Assembly (NCBI GenBank): GCA_900769555.1
Contig: CAAGHA010000110.1
Location: 1-40,111 of the forward strand
Reading direction: 5' to 3'
DNA length: 40,111 nucleotides
DNA from: Bacteroidales bacterium
GTDB lineage: Bacteria > Bacteroidota > Bacteroidia > Bacteroidales > Paludibacteraceae
Shown: in pieces, positions 7,142 to 16,301 of the stretch
How positions within the stretch are numbered: the first letter of the stretch is position 1
Layout of the letters: each line of letters opens with the position of its first letter
The notes under the pieces: generated by a model
Databases searched by the model: none
What the model was told of the DNA's origin: nothing
The model's input: only the letters and a program-made list of their open reading frames with translations
Made by a program: the position numbers and the translations under genes

Positions 7142-9609
7142 GTAAGCCAAACAAAGTATTCACAAAAACAAAAATTATTATCGGATACTTGTTATTCGCA
7201 GCTATACTTATATCTGCCACAGTCTATACCGCAATAGAGGTAAAAAGTTTGCTAAACGAAACAGATACAAATATTGAACAAGCAGAGAAACGAATTTGTA
7301 TCAGTAATACACTAACACATTTATTTAATGCAGAGAGCCATATTGGTCCGATGATAATTGATACCAACGACTTTTATGCATATAAAAAAGAGGCACAAAA
7401 TGTACTTATCGATTTGGAACAACTAAAAAAATATTGTTCAGAAAACCACATTTCCCAAATTGATAGTATAAAATACCTGATGCAAGAAAAAGAGATTACA
7501 TTAAAAGAATTGATGCGACTTACCAATCAAGATGAATTGGAATTGATTTACAATAAAAATTTACTTGGAATCATTGATAACAACAAGGAATTAAAAGAAT
7601 TCGAAAAAATTGTCAGCACCAAAACCATCCGGCAAGATACAATCATTGAACATAAAAAAAGAAAGCGACTAAACTTCTTTCGACGTTTTTTTCTACTCTT
7701 TGCAAAAGAAGATCCGGATACAACCTTATTGACTTACTCTTCAGAAGAAATACTTCAAGATACACTGATAAATAGTTATAATCCAATAGATTCTCTACAA
7801 GTGTTTTTGAATGAAATTAAACATTCACTTCTAAAAGAGAAAAAAAACATTGACAAAAAACTAACTCAAAATGTTATTCACCTACGAACAAAAAATAATT
7901 CTATAACAATAAGTATCAAACAAATACTAAAAAATATAGAAGTAGAAGGCGAAAAGGAATATGAAAAAATATTGAAATTAAGAGAAGAACGATTCAAGAA
8001 AATCTCTAAACAACTTATAACATCAATCATTATTGCAGTAATACTAATTATCATTTTTACATACATTATTAGTTTAGATATTACCAAAAGCAGAAGATAT
8101 CGTAAAGAGTTGGAAGAATCCAATGAAGAAATGCAGCGATTATTAAACGAAAAAGAGAAGCTTATGCTGAGTATTTCTCACGATATGAAAGCTCCTTTAG
8201 GATCTACAATCGGCTATATAGAATTGATGAATAGCACCAGCCTAAATGAACGTCAACGCTATTACTTACAAAACATGCAAAAATCATCAGAAGAAATATT
8301 GCAGCTGATTTCAAATATTTTGGAAAATGAACAATTGACGAAAGGCACATTTGAGTTAAATGAAATCCCCTTCTCCATTCGCGAATTATTTGACGATATT
8401 CACAATAGTTTTATTCCTATTATAGAAAAGAAAGGATTAAAATTTAATTATCAATGCGATTTTGACTTTAATACAAAATACATTGGAGATCCACTTCGTA
8501 TAAAACAAATCGTACATAACTTACTTTCCAATGCGGTTAAATTTACAGAAAAGGGAGAAGTATCATTATCCATTGTAAGAGGAAAGGATAACAATAATAA
8601 TCACGAGATAAAAATTACAGTAAAAGATAGCGGCTTAGGAATACCCAAATCATATCAGACTGAGATATTTAATGAGTTTTCTAGGGTTAAAAACAATAAT
8701 AAAGAAACCATAGAAGGTGTTGGACTAGGTCTCTCTATCGTAAAAAAGCTGGTAAATTTACAAGGGGGAAATATACAATTAGAGAGTCTGATCGGTAAAG
8801 GCTCAAAATTTACAATCATACTACCATTGGAGAAACAATCGGAACAAAATGAAATTATAACCAAAAATCCAGAATCAATTCATGTGTTGGTTTTAGACGA
8901 TGATGAAACCCAACTAATTTTAATTAGTGAGATTCTCAAGAAAGGTAAAATTAAAGCCACAACAACCACAAAAGCAGACAAAGCATTAGAATTAATAGAA
9001 AATAATAACTTTGATGTATTGTTAACGGATATTCAGATGCCTAATATTAATGGGTTTGATTTTGTAAAAGAAGTAAGAAACTCAACCAAACAAAAAGTAA
9101 AAGAAATACCAATCATTGCTCTTTCCGCACGGGCAGACATAACAATAGAAGAGATGAAAAAAAGAGGATTCAACTTCTTCTTAACCAAACCATATTCGGC
9201 TCAAAAATTGATTCAAAAAATTAATGAAGCTATTCCATCTTGTGAAATCGACGTAGAATACAATTCAAACGAAGAAATTAATAACAACCAATATCACAAC
9301 CTACTCTCGTTTGCCTGTGGAGACAAAGAAGCAGAAATAGAGATACTTAAAAGTTTTATAGAAGAGACCCAAAAAGGAATTGAAGAACTATATGAAAAGA
9401 TCAATGCCCAAGAGTTTGAAAGATGCAAAGAAATAGCGCATAAAATGAAACCTTTATTCCTATCTATCGAAGAAAATTCAATTGCATCCAATTTAGGGAT
9501 AATTGAGAAAATGGATGATTGGGATAGAGAAAAGACTCTAATTGAGACAACAATAAAAGATATAAAAAATGCGTTGAATAAAACCGAAAAGTACCTAAAT
9601 AAACTATAA
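7138..9609 (+). CDS. Hybrid sensor histidine kinase with receiver and Hpt-like domain
   Basis: 823 residues. A transmembrane helix at about 13-33 and another at about 293-313 enclose a 260-residue, mostly helical and lysine/glutamate-rich sensor region of no family I know. Next come a HisKA domain with phospho-acceptor H348 (SISHDMKAPLG), a HATPase_c domain (N-box HNLLSNAVKF, G boxes DSGLGIP and GVGLGLSIV), a receiver with D631 (LTDIQMP), and a C-terminal helical domain with H768 (IAHKMKP) resembling an Hpt module. That gives an internal His-Asp-His relay, which could pass phosphate to D52 of the sigma-54 activator translated just upstream with a 4-nt overlap. The signal is unknown. About 100 nt separate it from convergent ispF. 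Confidence 0.92.
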   Translation: MSKPNKVFTKTKIIIGYLLFAAILISATVYTAIEVKSLLNETDTNIEQAEKRICISNTLTHLFNAESHIGPMIIDTNDFYAYKKEAQNVLIDLEQLKKYCSENHISQIDSIKYLMQEKEITLKELMRLTNQDELELIYNKNLLGIIDNNKELKEFEKIVSTKTIRQDTIIEHKKRKRLNFFRRFFLLFAKEDPDTTLLTYSSEEILQDTLINSYNPIDSLQVFLNEIKHSLLKEKKNIDKKLTQNVIHLRTKNNSITISIKQILKNIEVEGEKEYEKILKLREERFKKISKQLITSIIIAVILIIIFTYIISLDITKSRRYRKELEESNEEMQRLLNEKEKLMLSISHDMKAPLGSTIGYIELMNSTSLNERQRYYLQNMQKSSEEILQLISNILENEQLTKGTFELNEIPFSIRELFDDIHNSFIPIIEKKGLKFNYQCDFDFNTKYIGDPLRIKQIVHNLLSNAVKFTEKGEVSLSIVRGKDNNNNHEIKITVKDSGLGIPKSYQTEIFNEFSRVKNNNKETIEGVGLGLSIVKKLVNLQGGNIQLESLIGKGSKFTIILPLEKQSEQNEIITKNPESIHVLVLDDDETQLILISEILKKGKIKATTTTKADKALELIENNNFDVLLTDIQMPNINGFDFVKEVRNSTKQKVKEIPIIALSARADITIEEMKKRGFNFFLTKPYSAQKLIQKINEAIPSCEIDVEYNSNEEINNNQYHNLLSFACGDKEAEIEILKSFIEETQKGIEELYEKINAQEFERCKEIAHKMKPLFLSIEENSIASNLGIIEKMDDWDREKTLIETTIKDIKNALNKTEKYLNKL

Positions 9610-9711
9610 TTTCATGGTAATATTCAGGTTCTCAGTAAAAGAGAAACAAAAGACAACATTTCACAACATTACGAAACTGTAGGATATATTTAGGAAAATT
9701 CTATAAAAAAA

Positions 9712-10197
9712 CTAAATTTTACCAATCAATACTGTTGCATAAGCAGCCATCCCCTCCTCTCTTCCAACAAATCCCAAACGCTCTGTAGTTGTAGCTTTTA
9801 TAGAAACAGCATCAACATCAATTTTCATGATTTCTGCCAACACCTGTTTCATTTCCTCTATATATGGCTTTAATTTAGGAACTTGCGCACAAATTACAGC
9901 ATCGATATTTCCAATACCATAATTTTTATCTTCCAACAATTCAACCGTTTTCTTCAATAATATTTTGCTATCGATATTTTTAAACTCGGAAGCATTATCC
10001 GGGAAATGGAATCCAATATCTCTAAGATTAGCAGCCCCTAATAAAGCATCACATATTGCATGAATCAGCACATCAGCATCAGAATGACCTAACAAACCTT
10101 TATCAGAAGGTATTTTAATTCCACCTAACCATAAATCTCTATCTCCAACAAATTGGTGAACATCATAACCAAAACCAACTCGAATATTCAAATTCAT
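9712..10197 (-). CDS. ispF: 2-C-methyl-D-erythritol 2,4-cyclodiphosphate synthase
   Basis: 161 residues, the normal IspF length. It cyclises CDP-methylerythritol 2-phosphate to MEcPP in the non-mevalonate isoprenoid pathway. Visible hallmarks are the metal ligands D12 and H14 (GYDVHQF) and H46 (DVLIHAICDALLGA), the 'GHSDAD' motif, 'IGFHFPD', and the C-terminal 'IKATTTERLGFVGREEG' loop that binds the nucleotide of the neighbouring subunit in the trimer. It lies downstream of porV on the same strand, as I recall for Porphyromonas, but a strong terminator (10205-10260) lies between them, so it probably has its own promoter. Confidence 0.96.
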   Translation of the reverse strand: MNLNIRVGFGYDVHQFVGDRDLWLGGIKIPSDKGLLGHSDADVLIHAICDALLGAANLRDIGFHFPDNASEFKNIDSKILLKKTVELLEDKNYGIGNIDAVICAQVPKLKPYIEEMKQVLAEIMKIDVDAVSIKATTTERLGFVGREEGMAAYATVLIGKI

Positions 10198-10204
10198 ACT
10201 AAAA

Positions 10205-10260
10205 CTATTAATTTAAAAAATTTATAAGGCTGAATCAAACAAAAATAGTTGACTCAGCCT
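10205..10260 (-). terminator. Rho-independent terminator after porV
   Basis: Read on the minus strand, AGGCTGAGTCAA pairs with TTGATTCAGCCT across a 10-nt loop (plus-strand arms 10227-10238 and 10249-10260, one mismatch). It is followed by a T-rich tract containing TTTTTT. It should end the porU-porV transcripts before ispF. Confidence 0.75.
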
Positions 10261-10321
10261 CTATTTCTTATAAATAACACACTAAAAAATCACATAGTAA
10301 TTCAACAGATGTTATCACAAA

Positions 10322-11566
10322 TTATTCAGCAACCACTTCGTTAGAGGCTTCTTCTTGAACCTCGCCCCTACCTAACAAAGCATTGATACCGCCCAAATCA
10401 AATCCCAACGAGAAACGCAAAGTTCTATCCAAAGGATTATTTTGAGCAATCGAAACCAAATAAGCTGCGTTCAATTCAAAAATACTCAAATGGAATCCTG
10501 CACCGAATGAGAAATATTTTCTATTTCCCTTGTACTTATTTTCATTAAAATATCCTGCACGAACCATGAATTTTCTATCGTAAGAGTATTGAAGACCGAC
10601 AGAAAAGTTAACCTCTCTCATCTCCTCTTTGAAACCACCGGGAGCATCAGCAAAAGAAGTAAAAATACCCCCAATAGAGCTCATGTCATCATATTTTCTC
10701 ACCGCCTCTTTATAAGCCTCTTCTGACTCATATTCATCTCTATTTCCATAAGGAGTTGGAACCAATAACTTATTCAAATCAACAGCCAACTGTAAACGAT
10801 TATATTGATCAAAAGCATATTCAAACGAACCTCCGATTCGCAAATTGGTAGGAATAAATTGTTGAGTTACATCGTTGTCGTATGAAACCTTATTACCAAT
10901 ATTTGTCAAAGCGATACCAAATCCGGCGTAACTTTCATTATCATTGATAACGATAGGTTTTCTATACGCAAAAGAGATATCAGCACCCAATGCAACAGCA
11001 GAAGAATATTCATCTTCATCACTCATACCATTGAACAAATCAGAGTAAATAAAACGCAACGCAACACCGGCAGACCAATAATCGGATAATAGCATTGAAA
11101 AACTACCATCAAAGGCCAATTCATAAGGTTGAGCTACACCCAAATCCGGAATATTACCTTGAGCATCCGGAGTTCCGGTCAAGTTAATTTTACCCATAGA
11201 AAAATAGCGAAAAGAGGCACCTACCGCTGTTCTCTCTGTTGGTTTATAATAACCTGCAAGGTAAACCAAATCAATATCACTAACAATTTTTCTCAACCAT
11301 GGAGTGTATGATACAGACAAACCACCCCTACTCTTTGCCAAAGCATACTTAGACGGGTTCCAATACTGAGAAGCTAAATCAGGAGCTGTTGCTGCACCCA
11401 CATCTCCCATACCGCCACCTACAGCATCAGGAGCAATCGATAAAGCCGGAACAGCAGTTTGTAACGGATTGTAAGAAGTTCCACCATTATCAGAAACATC
11501 CAAACCAAAAACTGTTGACCCTGCAAAAAACATGGCAAATGCCAATACTAATCTATTCTTTTTCAT
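10322..11566 (-). CDS. porV: Type IX secretion outer-membrane shuttle protein PorV
   Basis: 414 residues with a signal peptide (MKKNRLVLAFAMFFAGSTVFG) and an outer-membrane barrel of the FadL/PorV type. 'GGGMGDVGAATAPDLASQYWNP' region features and 'SVSYTPWLRKI' are typical of PorV (also called LptO). PorV collects CTD cargo from the translocon and delivers it to the PorU sortase. Here it lies 90 nt downstream of porU on the same strand. The last 20 residues are acidic (EVQEEASNEVVAE), perhaps a short periplasmic tail. A possible separate promoter lies between porU and porV. Confidence 0.93.
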   Translation of the reverse strand: MKKNRLVLAFAMFFAGSTVFGLDVSDNGGTSYNPLQTAVPALSIAPDAVGGGMGDVGAATAPDLASQYWNPSKYALAKSRGGLSVSYTPWLRKIVSDIDLVYLAGYYKPTERTAVGASFRYFSMGKINLTGTPDAQGNIPDLGVAQPYELAFDGSFSMLLSDYWSAGVALRFIYSDLFNGMSDEDEYSSAVALGADISFAYRKPIVINDNESYAGFGIALTNIGNKVSYDNDVTQQFIPTNLRIGGSFEYAFDQYNRLQLAVDLNKLLVPTPYGNRDEYESEEAYKEAVRKYDDMSSIGGIFTSFADAPGGFKEEMREVNFSVGLQYSYDRKFMVRAGYFNENKYKGNRKYFSFGAGFHLSIFELNAAYLVSIAQNNPLDRTLRFSLGFDLGGINALLGRGEVQEEASNEVVAE

Positions 11567-11609
11567 TTAATTAAAATTTTCTTTTCCACTTAATTACCCT
11601 AATTGGGTG

Positions 11610-11617
11610 CAAATTTA
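11610..11617 (-). promoter_or_regulatory. Possible porV -7 element beside a small palindrome
   Basis: On the minus strand the sequence TAAATTTG (TAnnTTTG) lies 44 nt before the porV ATG. It is followed on that strand by ACCCAATTAGGGT (11596-11608), a near-perfect palindrome around the predicted start of transcription that could be an operator. No exact -33 element is seen. Confidence 0.4.
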
Positions 11618-11656
11618 CTTAAAATTTACTTAAAATATAACTATGTATTTAATTTT

Positions 11657-14600
11657 TTATTGTGACAAAATCACAATTTTTTTAGTTTCCTCAGCAAAAT
11701 TTTCACCATCAGAACTCAATAAAACCTTAGCCAGATAGGTTCCATTACGCATTTTCACACCTGTATTATCTTTCAAGTCCCATGAAAAAACAAATGTTCC
11801 ACCACCCTTATGCTCTTCTGTTTTAGTTTCATACATTAACCTTCCGGCAAGATCAAACACCAATAATTTATATTTCAACAAATTCCTAGGATGATCATGT
11901 TTCACACTAAAGAATATCTCTTCAACAGCAGGATTAGGATAAACAACCAAATTTTCCAAATTAACTTCCACACCATTTTTCACCTCAAATTCGACTGTTT
12001 TGGTAGTAGAATTATTCAACATATCCCAAGCTTTAAACGTCAATGAATATCGTCCATCCGGAAGATTTTCCAATTGATACTCAACAACACCGGATGTATA
12101 ACTATTCATTGCATAGGTAAAATGTTGGTTTAAAATAATCGGCTCTTGCGAATCTTGAAGGGTTAAAGTAATATCATGACCAATTCCTGCTCCGGAAGCA
12201 TTAATTCCACTCTCATCACTCAAATATGCATAAAACACAGGAGAAGAATTAATCACTTGGCGTTCTTTAAAGTCAGTAGAATTCATGAAAAGCGAAACAG
12301 ATGGCCCAATTTCATCTTGATAACTAATGCTACTACTACCTCCAACAAGGAAATCCTCATATGCACCATTCGCTTCATAATGATTCTCTTCGTCGTATGC
12401 GTAATAAGACAACCGACCAAAACCATAGTTATAATTTATATCTTTCGGAACCATAAAAACAAACGAAAATTCCCCATCCTTAACCTCCGCTACACCAGAA
12501 TATAAAATATTGGTTCTATCGAAATAACCAAAACGATTAGCTAAAATATCAGCTTGATTGGAATAAATATTAGCTTTGGTATATAATTTCATTTTTTTAT
12601 CATAGAGAGATATTGTCAACTTACCGGAAAAATCAGAGAGCAGTTCATCTCCTTTTTCTATGTGTCCATAAACTTTCATAACCGAAAGAGCTGATAATGT
12701 ATCATGAACACCTCCGTCAATAAATGTAATAGAATCCGTAACAACATCACAATCCGGATAAATCAACTTTAACATCGGGTCTCCTAATAAAGCAAATGTC
12801 AACTTATTAGAATCATTTAGTAATTGATTTTTTGATAATCTACATATATCCCCAATGCGCAAAGGCTCTCCACCATCATTCCTTTTAAACAAATTCTCGA
12901 ATATAGCTTGATTAACCTTATCATTTTTATCATCAAATACAACTCTCGCAGGACTAAATATTGCGATAGCACCCCCATTAGGGTTTAACACCAAATCTTC
13001 TCCTCCGGAACGAACCAACGCATCATACTGAGTAAATTGACAACTTGCTGTTATCCAAAATCCCAAACGATTATTATACATGGATGCCGCTTGATTTTGA
13101 GTCAACACATGCTCTGCAGTCCATCCTATTTTACTACTATGACCAATATAATTCATAACGGCTACACCACTTTCTATCTCATCTCGGATAATTTTCTCCA
13201 CTTCGGGATAACGATTACCATTTGAACCGGTTACTCGTGAATAGGCATCTAAGTAGATTCGTTTTACTTCCATCGAATTATTAAACGTTTCAACCTTTTT
13301 TGCCAAATTTTCGGAATAAGTATAAAACTTATTGTATGCTGAAGATGACTCATTATCGTCAGCCACTAAACATATCTTATTCTTCCACTTTCCATAATCA
13401 TTTTCATTTAGGTACTTTTCAACCTTATTTACCATAACTGTAGCTTCTTGAAGGGATGAAACGGGGAATCGACCAACACCGACTAAAATTTGACCATTAC
13501 AAACTTTCCCATATTGAAATGCTTCTGGAGCAACCATCCCAAAATAATCATCTGTAGTATAAGTGGCAGATTCATCATAAGTGCTTCCTCCTTGATATGT
13601 CAACAAATAATTGTTTATGGTTGTAGATGATGTTCGCAACAATGCTCTGTTATCAAAGCTACCATCACCCATTAATAACAAATAGGTATTGGCTTTATCA
13701 TTACTTTCGTAAATCTGGCGCATAAACAAACGGATAGCTGTAGCATCAGGAGTTCCAGAAGAATACTCATTATAAATCTGCTCCGGAGTCACTACTAAAA
13801 CATTAACACCATCATGCTCTTCATGAATATCTGCTAAACGATTCGCTTCTGATAAGAAGTCAGGGTGAGATAAAATAACCAACTCATAACCTGATTTTGA
13901 ATGCAAATTTTGGTTAGGAACCTCTTTCACAAATTCGGCATTTACATAATCAATTGAATTAATATCAACAGCAACAAACTCCTCTAAAATTTCAGAAGAA
14001 CGATAGAAAGTCAATTTCCCTTCCTCATATTCTGTCGGCACTTTGGTCATTGAAGTCGGGTTCGTAATATTCCATATTTGAACTGTAGGTGTAACACCCT
14101 CTAAAATAAACTTGTTAACAACAGAAGAATCCATTGCTTGAAGAGAACGAAAAAACATTGTTTCCCCTTTATATTTCAACAAACAAGGAACATTATAGAC
14201 AATTCTGTCGATAGTTGCATTATCAGAAGATGACGTCCCTTCGATTTTCAAAGACATAGACACATTGCTACTTTTAGGATTCCAACTAAATTCAGATGAA
14301 CCAAGCCTCGCCATACAATGCCCGGAAGACAAAACTATCGGAATTGAATCTACTAGAACATCTTGTCCAGATTTTAATGTTGCAATAACAGTAGATCCTA
14401 AAGGAGCATCTGCAGCCACTGAAATATATGCTTTTGCCAACCTTGAAGAATCCGGATTACTAAATTGAGTTGACCATAAAAATGAATCCCCTTGATAAAA
14501 TTTATCTCCAAACCACCCTTTACTAGATTGTAGGTAATTTAACTCCTCTTTTTTTCTGATGTCGTAAGCAACATAGCTATTGATTGTAACCATTTCTTTG

Positions 14601-15079
14601 CCAACTTTTTCAATCATAACCTCTTCTTTAATTCTTCTTTTTTCTCCAGCGCCATCCGTCAAAAAATAATACCCGTAATTTGAATAATGATTAATCGACA
14701 AATCAAAACGATTATTCGATCCTCGCATATATTGCCAATTCTTTGGTCCCTTTGCATAAAAAACAATTGATGAAGCATCTTGATACAAAGTAACCTCAGA
14801 TAAATCATCTTTATAATCTTGTGAAAAATCTTCAGATAACAATTCACCACCAAATCCAAACACTCGTACTTCAGATGGCTTAGAAAAGCCCATCTGCTGT
14901 AATTGCATAAATGAAATACGACATAAACCACTCTCTTTTACACTAATTTTAACCCACTTACCCTTCGACAAAACGGAATTAGAAGCAAACGTATGTGCGT
15001 TTAAAGGAATAGATAACGAAAAAAAAACGAGAAAAAAAACTATCCCATTAAACAACTTCTTTATGCTATGTTTAATCAT
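11657..15079 (-). CDS. porU: Type IX secretion system C-terminal signal peptidase/sortase PorU
   Basis: 1140 residues from the ATG at 15077-15079; a TTG three codons upstream is less likely. After a signal peptide (ending LSIPLNAHTFA) comes a long beta-rich N-terminal region. A gingipain-type C25 peptidase domain follows at about residues 400-760. Its catalytic pair is visible: H647 in YIGHSS and C680 in TASCQF, 33 residues apart as in gingipains. The C-terminus has Ig-like strands and its own T9SS CTD ('VVYPNPAVEEIFFSV', 'LVFDLAGRLMYE', 'MRNGTYLAKVLLSS', ending KIVILSQ). PorU cleaves CTDs from T9SS cargo and attaches the cargo to surface lipopolysaccharide; its own CTD is known to be retained. 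It is transcribed with porV downstream. Confidence 0.95.
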   Translation of the reverse strand: MIKHSIKKLFNGIVFFLVFFSLSIPLNAHTFASNSVLSKGKWVKISVKESGLCRISFMQLQQMGFSKPSEVRVFGFGGELLSEDFSQDYKDDLSEVTLYQDASSIVFYAKGPKNWQYMRGSNNRFDLSINHYSNYGYYFLTDGAGEKRRIKEEVMIEKVGKEMVTINSYVAYDIRKKEELNYLQSSKGWFGDKFYQGDSFLWSTQFSNPDSSRLAKAYISVAADAPLGSTVIATLKSGQDVLVDSIPIVLSSGHCMARLGSSEFSWNPKSSNVSMSLKIEGTSSSDNATIDRIVYNVPCLLKYKGETMFFRSLQAMDSSVVNKFILEGVTPTVQIWNITNPTSMTKVPTEYEEGKLTFYRSSEILEEFVAVDINSIDYVNAEFVKEVPNQNLHSKSGYELVILSHPDFLSEANRLADIHEEHDGVNVLVVTPEQIYNEYSSGTPDATAIRLFMRQIYESNDKANTYLLLMGDGSFDNRALLRTSSTTINNYLLTYQGGSTYDESATYTTDDYFGMVAPEAFQYGKVCNGQILVGVGRFPVSSLQEATVMVNKVEKYLNENDYGKWKNKICLVADDNESSSAYNKFYTYSENLAKKVETFNNSMEVKRIYLDAYSRVTGSNGNRYPEVEKIIRDEIESGVAVMNYIGHSSKIGWTAEHVLTQNQAASMYNNRLGFWITASCQFTQYDALVRSGGEDLVLNPNGGAIAIFSPARVVFDDKNDKVNQAIFENLFKRNDGGEPLRIGDICRLSKNQLLNDSNKLTFALLGDPMLKLIYPDCDVVTDSITFIDGGVHDTLSALSVMKVYGHIEKGDELLSDFSGKLTISLYDKKMKLYTKANIYSNQADILANRFGYFDRTNILYSGVAEVKDGEFSFVFMVPKDINYNYGFGRLSYYAYDEENHYEANGAYEDFLVGGSSSISYQDEIGPSVSLFMNSTDFKERQVINSSPVFYAYLSDESGINASGAGIGHDITLTLQDSQEPIILNQHFTYAMNSYTSGVVEYQLENLPDGRYSLTFKAWDMLNNSTTKTVEFEVKNGVEVNLENLVVYPNPAVEEIFFSVKHDHPRNLLKYKLLVFDLAGRLMYETKTEEHKGGGTFVFSWDLKDNTGVKMRNGTYLAKVLLSSDGENFAEETKKIVILSQ

Positions 15080-15113
15080 AAAATTCAAACATTAAATTAC
15101 ACTATATTCATAA

Positions 15114-15145
15114 CAAAATTAAAACAAGTTGACAAATAAAAGAAA
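15114..15145 (-). promoter_or_regulatory. porU promoter, probable
   Basis: On the minus strand TTTC (15142-15145), a 20-nt spacer and TAATTTTG (15114-15121) fit the Bacteroidota promoter, one base off in the -33 box. The porU ATG lies about 28 nt after the predicted start of transcription. Confidence 0.5.
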
Positions 15146-15170
15146 TTAATTTGAAATTTTAACTATGTTA

Positions 15171-15297
15171 TCTCAAGGTAACTTCTGTAAAATTACATTT
15201 TTTGTTTCTAAACGTAATAGATTCTATTTCCGATGCTTTTGTCAAATGCTCTTCAAAATCATCTCGACCTAATTTTATAGAACTTACCTTAAATACG
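15171..15297 (-). repeat. Unknown repeat, copy A (shorter), with coding-like frame
   Basis: On the minus strand this segment runs from TTTAAGG to GTTACCTTGAG. It aligns with copy B (15999-16210): both share AGGT[A/C]GAGATGATTTT near one end and AAAGCATC[A/G]GAAA plus AGAAGTTACCTT at the other. Copy A has one continuous frame to TAA at 15168-15170, with the peptide IKLGRDDFEEHLTKASEI and then ITFRNKKCNFTEVTLR. It follows directly after the stop of the FAH gene. I do not recognise the family. Confidence 0.55.
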
Positions 15298-15301
15298 AGA
15301 C

Positions 15302-15913
15302 CTAACACACCTTAAAATCCAACATTTTTTTATCTTCTATATACCCCTTAATATGATCACCAATAGCAACCTTACCAACTCCGCAAGGAGTCCCCGTAAA
15401 AATTAAATCGCCCGTTTTCAATGTAAAATAGCGACTAACATATGAAATAATTTCATCAACACTCCAAATCATATCTGAGGTAACACCTTGCTGAACCAAC
15501 TTTTCATTGAGGAGTAACGAAAAAGACAACTTAGAAAGATCTATTCCAGAAGTTGAAATAAATTGTGAAATAGGAGCAGAATTATCAAATCCTTTACAAA
15601 TATCCCAAGGCGCACCCTCACGCTTTAACTCATTTTGCAAATCACGAGCTGTAAAATCAACCCCTAAAGCAATTGAATCATAATAACGAGAAGCAAATTG
15701 AGGTGCTATATTTTTACCCATTTTAGAAATTCTAACAACGATTTCTGCTTCATATTCAACTTGAGAAGAGAAGTCTGGCAAGAAAAAAGGTTTATTATCC
15801 TTCAATAGAGCTGTCTCAGGTTTCATAAATATTACCGGACGAGAAGGTAAATTCTCTCTATTTAATTCTTTATTATGCTCGGAATAATTCCATCCTATTG
15901 CTATAATCTTCAT
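15302..15913 (-). CDS. Fumarylacetoacetate hydrolase (FAH) family protein
   Basis: 203 residues, the short single-domain form of the FAH fold. It carries 'KPETALL', the metal-binding acidic motif 'YEAEIVVRI' (E-x-E), 'GVDFTARDLQ', 'KGFDNSAPIS' and the C-terminal 'GDLIFTGTPCGVG' that marks the family. Members of this size include acylpyruvate hydrolases and oxaloacetate tautomerases/decarboxylases; the exact substrate is not determined by sequence. A FAH-family gene sits beside porU in Porphyromonas gingivalis too, as I recall, so the linkage is old, though no function in secretion is known. Here it lies between tatD and porU and is flanked by two copies of an unknown repeat. Confidence 0.9.
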   Translation of the reverse strand: MKIIAIGWNYSEHNKELNRENLPSRPVIFMKPETALLKDNKPFFLPDFSSQVEYEAEIVVRISKMGKNIAPQFASRYYDSIALGVDFTARDLQNELKREGAPWDICKGFDNSAPISQFISTSGIDLSKLSFSLLLNEKLVQQGVTSDMIWSVDEIISYVSRYFTLKTGDLIFTGTPCGVGKVAIGDHIKGYIEDKKMLDFKVC

Positions 15914-15998
15914 AAACTAACCTATAATGACAATAAAAATTGGTTTTATAACTAATTTATAATGCAATATTCGCAAAAAATCTTGAAGTATGCAAGAT

Positions 15999-16210
15999 TT
16001 AAGGTAACTTCTATAAATTACAACTTTTCATTTTCTGTTATACATCTTCTTTCTGATGCTTTTGAATTCATTTTACTTATCTTGCTAATATTCATTCTAT
16101 CACGATACCAGCTTCGCCCCTTTGCGAATATAAATAACCTAGGCAAAACACCTTTAAAAATCATCTCTACCTCGTTTAAAAGGAAAAGCCTTAAAGTAAC
16201 CTCTAAAAAT
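15999..16210 (-). repeat. Unknown repeat, copy B (longer), degenerate
   Basis: This segment fills most of the gap between tatD and the FAH gene. On the minus strand it runs from TTTAGAGGTTACTTTAAGG to AGAAGTTACCTTAAAT, so both ends carry a 'AGA(G/A)GTTAC(T/C)TTAA' direct repeat. The interior matches copy A (15171-15297) but holds roughly 65 to 80 extra bases. One frame reads FAKGRSWYRDRMNISKI, then NSKASERRCITENEKL, TAA, FIEVTL, which lines up with copy A's 'TKASE..IT..' and 'FTEVTL'. The stop and frame changes suggest a decayed coding repeat or a structured extragenic element. Confidence 0.55.
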
Positions 16211-16301
16211 AGATTTACGTATTTTTTTTTGAACCTATGATTAAAAATTAAGAACTCTTTTATTTCTAATTTATTTAGATTTATCAACAAACAACAAAAT
16301 A

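Noticed and set aside
11615..11637. Short direct repeat (AATTTACTTAA twice) upstream of porV
   Set aside because: It is low-complexity AT-rich sequence and two copies are too few to call a regulatory array.
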